A model generated the notes under the pieces. That model worked only from the letters and a program-made list of their open reading frames with translations, was not told the origin of the DNA and did no database searches. This document shows, piece by piece, positions 1 through 8,232 of a stretch of 17,773 bases of DNA (its first letter is position 1; the number at the start of each line of letters is the position of its first letter). This DNA is from Bacteroidales bacterium UBA1800 (GTDB lineage Bacteria; Bacteroidota; Bacteroidia; Bacteroidales; VadinHA17): contig DCFQ01000045.1 in the NCBI GenBank assembly GCA_002319915.1, forward strand, positions 3,255-21,027. The letters are read 5' to 3'. A program made the translations under genes and the position numbers.

Positions 1-1484
1 TTTTCCAGATGTATATTTTCTGGGAGCTTGTGGGTGTTTCATCCTACCTTCTCATCGGATTCTATTACACCAAGCCGTCGGCCGTGCGGGCTTCAAAGAA
101 AGCATTCATCGTGACCAGGTTTGCTGACATGGGGTTCCTGATAGGTATCCTGATACTCTCCTTCAATACAAAAACATTTGATTTCCTGACTCTTACAGAT
201 CCAACCGGACCGGCAATCGCAACCGGAAGCGGTATTTCATTCCTCGGTCTCTCGGTCATGACATGGTCGATGATATTTGTTTACATGGGAGGTGTGGGGA
301 AATCCGCTATGTTCCCGTTCCATATCTGGCTGCCGGATGCAATGGAAGGCCCTACGCCGGTATCTGCTCTTATCCATGCCGCCACGATGGTTGTTGCAGG
401 TGTTTACCTTGTTGCCAGGATGTTCCCGATCTATGCCCTTTCGGCTCCTGCGGCCCTGGACGTTGTTGCGTATGTCGGTGCCTTTTCTTCACTTTTTGCG
501 GCTGTGATTGCATGTACACAGACAGATATAAAGCGCGTCCTTGCTTATTCCACGATGTCGCAGATCGGATATATGATGCTGGCACTTGGGGTTTCCGGCT
601 ACGGAGGGCATGAGGGGCTGGGTTTCATGGCTTCAATGTTCCACCTGTTCACCCACGCAATGTTCAAAGCTCTGCTGTTCCTTGGAGCCGGCGCAATAAT
701 CCATGCCGTTCACAGCAATTTCATGACCGATATGGGAGGGTTAAGGAAGCATCTTCCCATTACCCATATCACCTTCCTGGTAGCCTGCCTCACAATTGCC
801 GGAATTCCGCCGTTCTCAGGATTTTTCAGCAAGGATGAGATCCTTGCAGCCGCCTACAGCCATAACAGGTTCCTGTTTACAGTGGAATATGCGGTTGCCG
901 GTATAACCGCCTTTTACATGTTCAGGCTCTATTTTAATATTTTCTGGGGCGAAGAGAGGGAATATCACCACACGCCGCACGAAGCCCCCGCTGCCATGAC
1001 CATTCCGCTCATCATTCTCGCTGTCGGTGCAGCAGTTTCGGGGATCATACCTTTTCACAAGCTAGTCACATCCGACGGTAAGGCGTTTGAATCGGAGATC
1101 GAGTGGGCAATTGCAATACCTTCAGTGCTGATAGGTCTTGCAGGCATAGCAACAGCCTGGGTGCTTTATGCGAAGAAGACAACAATACCGGATAAGCTCG
1201 CCGCAACTTTCAAATATACTTACAAATGGGCCTACAATAAATTCTACATCGACGAGGTCTACCTGTTCATGACGAAGAAGGTCATCTTCAGGTATATTTC
1301 CGCGCCCGTCGCATGGTTCGACAGACACATTGTCGACGGGACCATGAATACCGTGGCAACGGTGACACAGGCAGTGTCGTTCAGGATCAGGGGATTCCAG
1401 TCGGGTCAGCTTCAGAAATACGCATTCGTGTTCATTTCAGGCGCAATTCTTCTTTTTGTGCTCCTGATCTACCTGTGGGTTTGA
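1..1484 (+). CDS. nuoL: NADH-quinone oxidoreductase subunit L (5' partial)
   Basis: This is a proton-pumping, antiporter-like membrane subunit of respiratory complex I, at the distal end of the membrane arm. The reading frame is already open at base 3, so the Met at base 9 is internal. It lies just before WELVGVSSYLLIGFYY, which aligns with E. coli NuoL near Glu144, so roughly the first 140 residues lie outside the window. Counting from that Met, the visible key residues are Glu6 (TM5 glutamate), Lys98 in GVGKSAMFPFHIW (TM7 lysine, E. coli Lys229), His123 in LIHAATMV, and a Lys-Asp pair in FFSKDEIL. The C-terminal part fits the long lateral helix and final anchor helix typical of NuoL, and the protein ends with a hydrophobic segment. 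The gene ends 23 bases before nuoM and is surely co-transcribed with it. Identification is very secure. Confidence 0.97.
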   Translation, partial: FQMYIFWELVGVSSYLLIGFYYTKPSAVRASKKAFIVTRFADMGFLIGILILSFNTKTFDFLTLTDPTGPAIATGSGISFLGLSVMTWSMIFVYMGGVGKSAMFPFHIWLPDAMEGPTPVSALIHAATMVVAGVYLVARMFPIYALSAPAALDVVAYVGAFSSLFAAVIACTQTDIKRVLAYSTMSQIGYMMLALGVSGYGGHEGLGFMASMFHLFTHAMFKALLFLGAGAIIHAVHSNFMTDMGGLRKHLPITHITFLVACLTIAGIPPFSGFFSKDEILAAAYSHNRFLFTVEYAVAGITAFYMFRLYFNIFWGEEREYHHTPHEAPAAMTIPLIILAVGAAVSGIIPFHKLVTSDGKAFESEIEWAIAIPSVLIGLAGIATAWVLYAKKTTIPDKLAATFKYTYKWAYNKFYIDEVYLFMTKKVIFRYISAPVAWFDRHIVDGTMNTVATVTQAVSFRIRGFQSGQLQKYAFVFISGAILLFVLLIYLWV

Positions 1485-1507
1485 TTTTTAACAGCAAGTT
1501 ATTGTTT

Positions 1508-3013
1508 ATGAATATACTGTCATTCTTTGTTTTAATCCCGCTCCTTACAATTGCAGGAATTGCAGCAGTAAGGGAAATGCGGCAGGTAAAAATTGTTGCA
1601 AGCATAGGCATGGGGATCCAGTTCATCCTCGCTGCCGTGCTTATCTTTCTTTACATCACCGCACGTCAGGCCGGGAGCACCGCCGAGATGCTTTTCATCA
1701 GGGATTATTTGTGGTTCAAGACGTTCAACATACACTATGCCGTCGGGGTCGACGGGATCTCGGTCGCCATGATCGGGCTCACGTCGGTGGTAGTGTTCGC
1801 CGGCGTGTTTGCCTCCTGGGAGATGGAGTTCCTGACCAAGGAGTTCTTTATTTCTCTCATCCTTCTGGCAACAGGGGTGTTTGGATTCTTCATCTCGATC
1901 GATCTTTTCACCATGTTCCTGTTCTACGAGCTGGCTGTTATCCCGATGTACCTCCTGATCGGCATCTGGGGAAGCGGACCAAAGGAGTATTCGGCAATGA
2001 AGCTGACCCTTATGCTCATGGGCGCCTCTGCATTGCTCCTGGTAGGCATCCTTGGGATCCATTTCAACTCCGCTCCTAACGGGGGACCCTTGTCGTTCAA
2101 TATCCTCGAGATCTCAAAGACAAGGATACCCATGACAGCCCAGCGAATTTTCTTCCCGATGACGTTTGTGGGGTTCGGGGTGCTCGGCGCACTTTTCCCG
2201 TTCCATACCTGGTCGCCTGATGGACATTCATCCGCTCCCACAGCCGTTTCGATGCTTCATGCGGGTGTCCTGATGAAGCTGGGGGGATACGGGGCCTTCA
2301 GGGTCGCCATATTCCTGATGCCGGAAGCTGCCCACGAATTATCATGGATATTCCTGATACTTACTTCAATAAGTGTTGTTTACGGGGCATTTGGGGCTGT
2401 TGTCCAGAAAGACCTGAAGTACATAAACGCGTACTCCTCGGTAAGCCATTGCGGCCTCGTGTTGTTTGCCATACTCATGATGAACCAGACCGCGATGAAC
2501 GGTGCGATAATCCAGATGATCTCGCACGGGCTCATGACGGCACTCTTCTTTGCCCTTATCGGCATGCTTTACGGGAGGACCCATACCAGGATGATCAATG
2601 AAATGGGCGGCCTGATGAAGGTCATTCCATTCCTTTCGGTAGCCTATGTCATTGCAGGGCTTGCTTCCCTGGGTCTGCCGGGACTGAGCGGGTTCGTGGC
2701 TGAGATGACGATCTTTGTTGGGGCTTTCCAGCATCCTGATGTGTTCCACAGGGTGATCACGATCGTTGCGATCTCTTCAATTGTTATCACCGCGGTTTAT
2801 ATCCTGAGGGTAATCGCGATCCTCCTTCTCGGACCGACAACCAACGAGCATTTTGATCACCTTACCGATGCGAAATGGTACGAAAAGGTCTCAACGGTGA
2901 CTCTGATCAGCTTCGTCGCATTTATCGGGCTGGCACCTTTCTGGCTGTCATCGCTTATCGGGGGAAGCCTGTATCCGATACTTTCGAAAATCCTGGCATT
3001 CAATCCGTTCTAA
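1508..3013 (+). CDS. nuoM: NADH-quinone oxidoreductase subunit M
   Basis: This is the second antiporter-like proton-pumping subunit of complex I, 501 residues, the usual family length. The frame is open further upstream, but that extension overlaps nuoL and is hydrophilic and unlike the family. The ATG at 1508 gives a normal start, MNILSFFVLIPLLT, which enters the first membrane helix. Visible landmarks are Glu141 in FYELAVIPMYLLIG (the TM5 glutamate), the PFHTWSPDGHSSAPTAVS segment at 231-248, and Lys257 in LMKLGGYG (matching E. coli Lys265). By-eye alignment places Leu226 where E. coli NuoM has the TM7 Lys234; NuoL and NuoN in this window keep their equivalent lysines. The gene sits between nuoL and nuoN in standard order, with no promoter or terminator evident between them. 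Confidence 0.97.
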   Translation: MNILSFFVLIPLLTIAGIAAVREMRQVKIVASIGMGIQFILAAVLIFLYITARQAGSTAEMLFIRDYLWFKTFNIHYAVGVDGISVAMIGLTSVVVFAGVFASWEMEFLTKEFFISLILLATGVFGFFISIDLFTMFLFYELAVIPMYLLIGIWGSGPKEYSAMKLTLMLMGASALLLVGILGIHFNSAPNGGPLSFNILEISKTRIPMTAQRIFFPMTFVGFGVLGALFPFHTWSPDGHSSAPTAVSMLHAGVLMKLGGYGAFRVAIFLMPEAAHELSWIFLILTSISVVYGAFGAVVQKDLKYINAYSSVSHCGLVLFAILMMNQTAMNGAIIQMISHGLMTALFFALIGMLYGRTHTRMINEMGGLMKVIPFLSVAYVIAGLASLGLPGLSGFVAEMTIFVGAFQHPDVFHRVITIVAISSIVITAVYILRVIAILLLGPTTNEHFDHLTDAKWYEKVSTVTLISFVAFIGLAPFWLSSLIGGSLYPILSKILAFNPF

Positions 3014-3071
3014 ATGAAGTTTGCTTTGTTAATCGTGTGTTTATAACAACCATACCGAACAAGATAATACT

Positions 3072-4496
3072 ATGAGCCTGGGTAATTTTGCACTTATGCG
3101 ACATGAGCTCCTCCTTACAGGGGCAGCGTTGCTGATCCTTATTGCCGAGATCTTCGGAACTCAGGAGAAAAGGAGGTCAGCAAACCTGTTCGCAATTATT
3201 CTGTTTTCTGTCGTGACGATTGCCGGATTCCTCCCCTCCCCGTCCGGATCGCTTTTCGGGGGGATGTACGAGGTTGACAGCGTAAGACTGATAATGAAGA
3301 ATATCCTCAATGCCGGGGTACTACTCATCCTGATCCAGTCGGTGACCTGGCTAAAGAAGGAAGAGAATCACGACAAGATAAACGAGTACTACCTGCTGGT
3401 GATCTCCACACTGATCGGTATGGATTTTATGATATCAGCCGGGCATTTCGTCATGTTCTACCTTGGGCTTGAGCTTGCCACTATCCCCATTGCAGCACTG
3501 GCCGCATACGACAGGTTTAACAACAAATCGGCTGAAGCCGGCATCAAGCTGATCCTGATCTCTTCCCTGTCGTCAGGGACGCTGCTTTACGGCATTTCGA
3601 TGATCTACGGCACTACCGGTTCACTCTATTTCCGCGAGATCGGACAGGTGTTTACAGGCCAGAGCGGGCTCGAGGTACTGGGCTTTATTCTTTTCTTTGC
3701 AGGAATGGCATTCAAGATCTCAATCGTTCCCTTCCACCTCTGGACGGCTGATGTGTATGAAGGCTCACCTGTCAACGTGACCTCTTACCTGTCGGTAATT
3801 TCAAAGGGTGCCGCTCTCTTCATTTTCATAATCATCCTGTTCACAGTATTCCCGGTCCTCGTAAAAACCTGGAACAAGACAATTTATGTTACATCCATCC
3901 TCACTATGACAATCGGGAACCTGTTTGCCATACGGCAGCATAACCTAAAGCGGTTCCTGGCATTCTCCTCAATATCACAGGCGGGATATATCCTGCTCGG
4001 TGTGATCGGGGGCAGCCAGACTGGTATGGCATCGGTTGTTTACTATGTGCTCGTGTACATCTTTTCGAATCTTGCAGCCTTCGGTGTGGTGGCTGCCATC
4101 TCCAATTCATCAGGGAAGGAGAATATCGAGGACTACAACGGACTATACCGCACCAATCCCGGACTCAGCCTGGTCATGATGCTTGCCATGTTTTCGCTTG
4201 CGGGCATTCCTCCGGTTGCAGGATTCTTCGGGAAGTTCTTCCTTTTCGCAGCCGCTGCTGAAAAAGGATTCTACCTGCTGGTCACGATTGCGGTTCTGAA
4301 TACGATCATATCACTCTATTACTATCTGCTTATTGTGAAAGCCATGTTCATAAACAAGAGTGATTCACCGGTCGGAAGGTTCACAAGCGATTTCCCGACA
4401 AAGCTTGCCCTGGGGCTTTGCGTTGCAGGTATCTTTCTTACAGGCTTTATCAGCATCATCTTCGAAGCTATAAAAGGCATCAGCTTCGGTATCTAG
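3072..4496 (+). CDS. nuoN: NADH-quinone oxidoreductase subunit N
   Basis: This is the third antiporter-like subunit of complex I, 474 residues, normal for the family, and predicted to be almost entirely membrane helices. The ATG at 3072 begins MSLGNFALMRHELLLTGAAL, a typical NuoN start with a short leader before the first helix. Glu134 in LGLELATIP matches the TM5 glutamate, Lys215 in FKISIVPFHLWTADVYEGSP matches the TM7 lysine, Lys245 follows in TM8, and a lysine in FFGKFFLF matches the late-helix lysine. Unlike nuoM, the full set of expected channel charges is therefore present. A 58-base spacer separates it from nuoM, and it is followed after 14 bases by the small gene at 4511, suggesting one transcript. 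Confidence 0.97.
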   Translation: MSLGNFALMRHELLLTGAALLILIAEIFGTQEKRRSANLFAIILFSVVTIAGFLPSPSGSLFGGMYEVDSVRLIMKNILNAGVLLILIQSVTWLKKEENHDKINEYYLLVISTLIGMDFMISAGHFVMFYLGLELATIPIAALAAYDRFNNKSAEAGIKLILISSLSSGTLLYGISMIYGTTGSLYFREIGQVFTGQSGLEVLGFILFFAGMAFKISIVPFHLWTADVYEGSPVNVTSYLSVISKGAALFIFIIILFTVFPVLVKTWNKTIYVTSILTMTIGNLFAIRQHNLKRFLAFSSISQAGYILLGVIGGSQTGMASVVYYVLVYIFSNLAAFGVVAAISNSSGKENIEDYNGLYRTNPGLSLVMMLAMFSLAGIPPVAGFFGKFFLFAAAAEKGFYLLVTIAVLNTIISLYYYLLIVKAMFINKSDSPVGRFTSDFPTKLALGLCVAGIFLTGFISIIFEAIKGISFGI

Positions 4497-4510
4497 AATA
4501 ATCCGGCACC

Positions 4511-4852
4511 ATGGGAATAAACAATGCAAAGCATATCATCGCAGAGATCGACGGAACAAGATGTACGATCGTCGAAACGGGAGCTTCGCCGGAGCGGGTA
4601 GCTTTCCTGAAGCAGCTTCTTGAATTCAATAACTACGAGGTCAGGGAGCAGCAGGTGACGCCTCAAACCCCGGAAAGCGAGCCATCATTTACTGTAGGAG
4701 TTACGGATGTCGTTTTCAATCCTGCGTTTGCCATTTATGATTTCAGCCTGAAGACTCCCGAAGGAGGCTTCGTTACCCCCGGATACTGGCTGCAGGAGTG
4801 CATTGAATGCAATCCCAGCTACTGGCTGAGGCGGCAGAAACCCAGGAAATAA
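4511..4852 (+). CDS. small protein of unknown function downstream of nuoN
   Basis: I do not recognise this 113-residue protein. It begins 14 bases after the nuoN stop on the same strand, so it is probably the last gene of the complex I operon as seen here. It has no signal peptide, membrane helix or clear metal motif; the only close cysteines are Cys97 and Cys100 in ECIEC. Residues 7-49 look like a short compact domain (KHIIAEIDGTRCTIVETG, then FLKQLLEFNNYEV), followed by a Pro/Glu-rich stretch at about 50-59. A second segment at 60-107 contains TVGVTDVVFNPAFAIYDF and an aromatic end, SYWLRR. Length, frame and ordinary composition support a real gene. A role linked to complex I is only inferred from position. 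Confidence 0.7.
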   Translation: MGINNAKHIIAEIDGTRCTIVETGASPERVAFLKQLLEFNNYEVREQQVTPQTPESEPSFTVGVTDVVFNPAFAIYDFSLKTPEGGFVTPGYWLQECIECNPSYWLRRQKPRK

Positions 4853-4893
4853 ATGATTCGATTTCTTAGTTTCCCTTGGTGTTTTTAAATTAC

Positions 4894-4975
4894 CACGAAG
4901 GCTCACAAAGGTGCCACATAGGTAAACCAGGGATCGGCCTTCGTGTGACTTAGAGTTGCTCAGAAAGGTGCCTCA
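4894..4975. repeat. inverted repeat plus imperfect direct repeat between convergent genes
   Basis: CACGAAGGC at 4894-4902 is perfectly inverted as GCCTTCGTG at 4937-4945, with a 34-base loop. Overlapping it, a 17-base unit CTCACAAAGGTGCCACA (4902-4918) recurs as CTCAGAAAGGTGCCTCA (4959-4975) with two mismatches. The reverse strand reads CTTTGTGAGCCTTCGTGGT, which resembles dispersed short repeats I recall from many environmental bacterial genomes. The whole 146-base spacer 4853-4998 lies between the converging small gene and aroE and holds no gene. The hairpin lacks a long T tract, so a terminator role is uncertain; a decayed REP- or MITE-like element is the alternative. Confidence 0.6.
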
Positions 4976-4998
4976 AATGCAAATCAAGGACTTAAGTA

Positions 4999-5751
4999 TT
5001 AGAGGGAATCATCGTTCCATATCTCCCATGACCGTTCAGCCTGGGCAATAAGCATTTTCATGCCATTTACGGTCCTGCACCCCCTCTCCTGTCCTTTTTT
5101 CAGGAAGAGAGTCATCTCAGGATTGTAAACCAGGTCGAACAAGAGGTGCCGTTCATCCAGCAGGCTGTAGTCAATTTCCGGACTGGTTTCTGTGCCGGGG
5201 TACATTCCCAGCGGAGTTGTGTTGATTATCAACCGGGAATTGTCAATAATCTCTTTATTTATATCCGGATAGGAAAGGCAGCCCGGCTTCCTGGTCCTTG
5301 AAACAAGTGTATAACCTACACTTATCCTGTCCAGTACATAGCACACTGCTTTCGATGCTCCCCCTGTACCAAGAACAAGAGCATTCTGAATCCCGGTTCC
5401 CAGGAGCGGAAGCAGGGTAGCCATGATCCCGGTTATATCGCTGTTGTATCCGTGAAGCTCAGCTATGTTGCCGGTGCGGCTGATTTTGATAACATTCACG
5501 GCTCCCACTTCAGCTGCGTCCTTTTCGATCCTGTGGAGGTAAGGAATAACCGCTGATTTGTAAGGGATCGTAACGTTCAGTCCCCGGAGGTCCCGTTCGG
5601 CTGCGGTCAGCACAGGCAATTGAGATATATCGGGAATTGGGTAGTTCTCATAGGAACATCCTTCAATAAGCTCTACGACAAATTTCTCCGTGAAATATTT
5701 TTTCGAAAATGAATGCCCGAGAGGGTAACCTATGAGGCCGAATTTTCTCAT
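4999..5751 (-). CDS. aroE: shikimate 5-dehydrogenase
   Basis: This enzyme reduces 3-dehydroshikimate to shikimate with NADPH, the fourth step of the chorismate pathway, in the cytoplasm. It is 250 residues, slightly short of the usual 270-280. Visible motifs are GYPLGHSFSKKYF at 8-20 (substrate-binding serines), GLNVTIPYK with catalytic Lys65, AVNVI at 84-88 (Asn86), HGYNSD with Asp105, the nucleotide-binding loop GTGGAS at 128-133, SRTRK at 151-155 consistent with NADPH phosphate binding, NTTPLGMYP at 177-185, and the C-terminal VNGMKMLIAQAERSWEIW. The ATG at 5751 places GLIGYPLGHS at the expected distance from the N-terminus. It starts 19 bases after the phosphosulfolactate synthase stop, so the two are almost certainly co-transcribed. 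All key residues are present and it should be active. Confidence 0.95.
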   Translation of the reverse strand: MRKFGLIGYPLGHSFSKKYFTEKFVVELIEGCSYENYPIPDISQLPVLTAAERDLRGLNVTIPYKSAVIPYLHRIEKDAAEVGAVNVIKISRTGNIAELHGYNSDITGIMATLLPLLGTGIQNALVLGTGGASKAVCYVLDRISVGYTLVSRTRKPGCLSYPDINKEIIDNSRLIINTTPLGMYPGTETSPEIDYSLLDERHLLFDLVYNPEMTLFLKKGQERGCRTVNGMKMLIAQAERSWEIWNDDSL

Positions 5752-5770
5752 CAGACGATTCAGGAAACGA

Positions 5771-6550
5771 TTACCTGCACTCCTTCAGGTTTTCCGGCAG
5801 GAAATCGAAGAATGTATCGCCCCTGAGTCCGCAACGAAGTGACTCGAGCGGGATTATTTCGTTCGGTGCAATATTCCCAAGGTTGACATTTGCCCCGAAA
5901 TGCTTTATGAACCATGCCTGCTGCGACTTCAGGGGAGCTTCCCATATCACGTTCTCAAGCCTGACATGATGAGAAATAGCATTTATCACAGGTTTGTTCA
6001 CAGACCCGTCATCGTTGAAAATTCCCACGGTACCAGATTCCCGGGCTTCAGCAATGACCTTTAAAGATCCGGCTTCGAGTTCGGATTTCATCATCTCTAC
6101 CCATTCACCCGGGGAATAAATGACATCCTTCTTTTTTGATCCCACCTCTGAAATGACTTTTCCCCTTGAAGCAAGTTTACGGATGTATCCAAGCTTTGCC
6201 TCATGCTCGATCTCGTACGACCCGTCAGATACCTCGACCATCTCGACCTGGTGCTCATCAAGAAACTTAAGGTAATCTTCGAACATGTTCCTGATTATGA
6301 ATGCCTCGAAAAGGGTCCCTCCGAAATATGGGATACATCCTCCTTTTTTGTAGATCTCGATTTTGGTTTCGAAGCCAGGAGTTATAAGGGATGTTCCGAA
6401 TCCAAGCTTCACAAAGTCGGTGTATTCACTTCCGACCGACATGAAATCTTCGGCTTCCCGTATGCTCAGCCCTTTGTCCATCACCATGGTAATACCTGTA
6501 TTTCTGGGTTTTAAGGGCCGTTCCGGGATATAGGGGAGAATATGCTTCAT
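5771..6550 (-). CDS. phosphosulfolactate synthase (ComA family)
   Basis: This 259-residue protein matches the (2R)-phospho-3-sulfolactate synthase family, cytoplasmic TIM-barrel enzymes that add sulfite to phosphoenolpyruvate. The family is known as ComA from coenzyme M synthesis in methanogens and also as Bacillus YitD. Recognisable stretches in order are KPRNTGITMVMDKGLS (14-29), DFVKLGFGTS (45-54), GGTLFEAF (77-84), VEVSDGSYEI (105-114), SEVGSKKK (134-141), IAEARESGTVGIF (166-178), IWEAPLKSQQ (202-211), NVNLGNIAP (221-229) and LESLRCGLRGDTF (235-247). It lies between a TPR protein gene 85 bases upstream and aroE 19 bases downstream. The organism is unlikely to make coenzyme M, so the product probably feeds another sulfonate, such as sulfolactate or cysteate for sulfonolipids. 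That destination is inference; family assignment is firm. Confidence 0.9.
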   Translation of the reverse strand: MKHILPYIPERPLKPRNTGITMVMDKGLSIREAEDFMSVGSEYTDFVKLGFGTSLITPGFETKIEIYKKGGCIPYFGGTLFEAFIIRNMFEDYLKFLDEHQVEMVEVSDGSYEIEHEAKLGYIRKLASRGKVISEVGSKKKDVIYSPGEWVEMMKSELEAGSLKVIAEARESGTVGIFNDDGSVNKPVINAISHHVRLENVIWEAPLKSQQAWFIKHFGANVNLGNIAPNEIIPLESLRCGLRGDTFFDFLPENLKECR

Positions 6551-6635
6551 ACGGTGCTGGTTTAGGATTCAGGGTTAAAAGTATATGGTTCAGTGTCAAA
6601 AAGCAAATGTATCCCGCGATCAGACTACAGGTCTC

Positions 6636-8048
6636 TCAGCCCAGATTATATGAATCGAGCAATTTCCTGACCTTCCGGCTGAGAATATGTTTGGGGAAAA
6701 TCCTCGCGAAGTCACAGAACATTTCCTTGTCAACATCAAGTGCAAGTGAGAGATGCCTGAAGGCCTTTTCCTGCATATCGGTGTGCAGGTAGTAAGAAGC
6801 AAGCAGGTAGTTTATCCCGGGCACGTCACCAATTATCTTATATGCCTTTTCAAGATACGGGAGAGCCTTGAGAAGATAGCCTTCGGTAAGGATCATATTT
6901 CCAAGATCGGACCACACTTCAGTATAGTAGGCATCGAGCTTCAGGGCCTCCCTGAAACATCTGAGGGCTGCCTTCTTTTCTCCCTTGGCATAGTGGGCTT
7001 TTCCGAGCATGTACCATATCTCGGGATTCTCATCGTCGAGCTTGACCGCTTTTCTCAGGAGAATAAGGCTATCGTCAGGCTTGCCTGATTCAAGGCTTAT
7101 AATCCCGAGGCCGAACCACGGATCAGCATATTCCGGCGCAAGATCGATAGCTTCCTGGTAATACTTTGTTGCCATGAAATAATCACCTGTTTTTTCATAA
7201 CTCTCGGCGAGATAAGTCATTGCCTCAAAGCTTTCAGGCTCATTTTCAAGATATTCATGGTAGACCGGGATCGCTTCAGCATACTTGTCGAGGTTTGAAA
7301 GTATGTTTCCCTTGTTGAAAATGGCAAAAGTATTCTGTGAGTTTATCGCCAGGGCATAATCGTAAGCTTCGAGAGCTTCGTCATACTGCTCAAGTTTGTT
7401 GTAGATAATGCCCAGGTTATACCATGCACTGTCGGAGAAAGGTTCCTCTTCGAGATATTCCCTGTAATACTTTATACTGTTCTCAAAGTCGCCTGTCTTT
7501 TCGTAGGCATAAGCAAGATCGTACAGGTGAGCATAGAAATCCGGCTCAAGCCCTACCAGCTGCCTCAGGTACGGGATCAGGTATTCGTAATAATTAAGGT
7601 TCTGGAGCACGGAAGTTATGGAAAACAGGATATTTCCGAGGTCATCGGAATCGAGGGTAAGGGCGAAGTCGAACATTTTTTTTGCGCCCTGGATATCCCC
7701 GAGCATGCCGAGTGCAGTCCCCTTTGCCACATAGATCTCATGATTGCCGGGTTCTATGCTCTCGAGATGCTTCAGTATCCTGAGGGCTTCAACAGCCCTT
7801 CCCTTATCGAGGAGGACCCTGGCTTTTCTGAGCTGGATCGACATTGAGTTTGGATGCTGCTCGGAAGCAATTGTGGCCGCCTCGAAAGCCTTGTTCGAGT
7901 TGTTGTTCTCTATATAATAATCAATGATTGTTTCAAACTCGATGACATCAAAGAAATAATTCTCATTATTCCTTTTCATGCGCTCGAATTTCTGCACGGC
8001 ACTTTTTATCTCATCCTCGAATGGAAATCCAAATCTGTCGTCTTCCAT
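6636..8048 (-). CDS. tetratricopeptide repeat protein
   Basis: This 470-residue protein is built almost wholly of tetratricopeptide repeats, helical pairs that act as protein-binding scaffolds. After a charged N-terminus (about 1-50) roughly eleven repeats run from about 52 to 440. The clearest are DLAYAYEKTGDFENSIKYYREYLEEEP (177-203), NLGIIYNKLEQYDEALEAYDYAL (211-233), ESYEKTGDYFMATKYYQEAIDLAP (282-305) and GKAHYAKGEKKAALRCFREALKLD (349-372). There is no signal peptide or membrane helix, so it should be cytoplasmic. It is the first gene of a minus-strand set followed by phosphosulfolactate synthase and aroE. The 85-base gap to the next gene is larger than the others in the set, so co-transcription is likely but not certain. 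The partner is unknown; it may simply be a conserved neighbour. Confidence 0.88.
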   Translation of the reverse strand: MEDDRFGFPFEDEIKSAVQKFERMKRNNENYFFDVIEFETIIDYYIENNNSNKAFEAATIASEQHPNSMSIQLRKARVLLDKGRAVEALRILKHLESIEPGNHEIYVAKGTALGMLGDIQGAKKMFDFALTLDSDDLGNILFSITSVLQNLNYYEYLIPYLRQLVGLEPDFYAHLYDLAYAYEKTGDFENSIKYYREYLEEEPFSDSAWYNLGIIYNKLEQYDEALEAYDYALAINSQNTFAIFNKGNILSNLDKYAEAIPVYHEYLENEPESFEAMTYLAESYEKTGDYFMATKYYQEAIDLAPEYADPWFGLGIISLESGKPDDSLILLRKAVKLDDENPEIWYMLGKAHYAKGEKKAALRCFREALKLDAYYTEVWSDLGNMILTEGYLLKALPYLEKAYKIIGDVPGINYLLASYYLHTDMQEKAFRHLSLALDVDKEMFCDFARIFPKHILSRKVRKLLDSYNLG

Positions 8049-8232
8049 GCCATAATTCTCCAGGCTGTAAAATTAACAACAATTTTAACACCCTGTTTTT
8101 GGACATTGCGTAATTATCAACATTTTAACATTTTTAAAAACATTTGTTTATCAGAACGATACAAGCATTCATCCGGAAATGGGCTTTTTTTTTCTTTGAG
8201 GGACGCAACCTGAAAGCAGTTTTTCTCATCTA

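Noticed and set aside
1313..1507. N-terminal extension of nuoM into the end of nuoL
   Set aside because: The extension overlaps nuoL in another frame, is hydrophilic and unlike NuoM; the ATG at 1508 gives the normal hydrophobic start.
1532..2062. Long antisense ORF inside nuoM (minus strand, 176 codons)
   Set aside because: Its product is highly charged and low in hydrophobic residues, as expected from the complement of membrane-protein codons; it is a shadow of nuoM.
8186..8193. T tract in 8184-8193 as a second terminator
   Set aside because: The preceding sequence forms only a four-base-pair stem (CATT/AATG), too weak to call.
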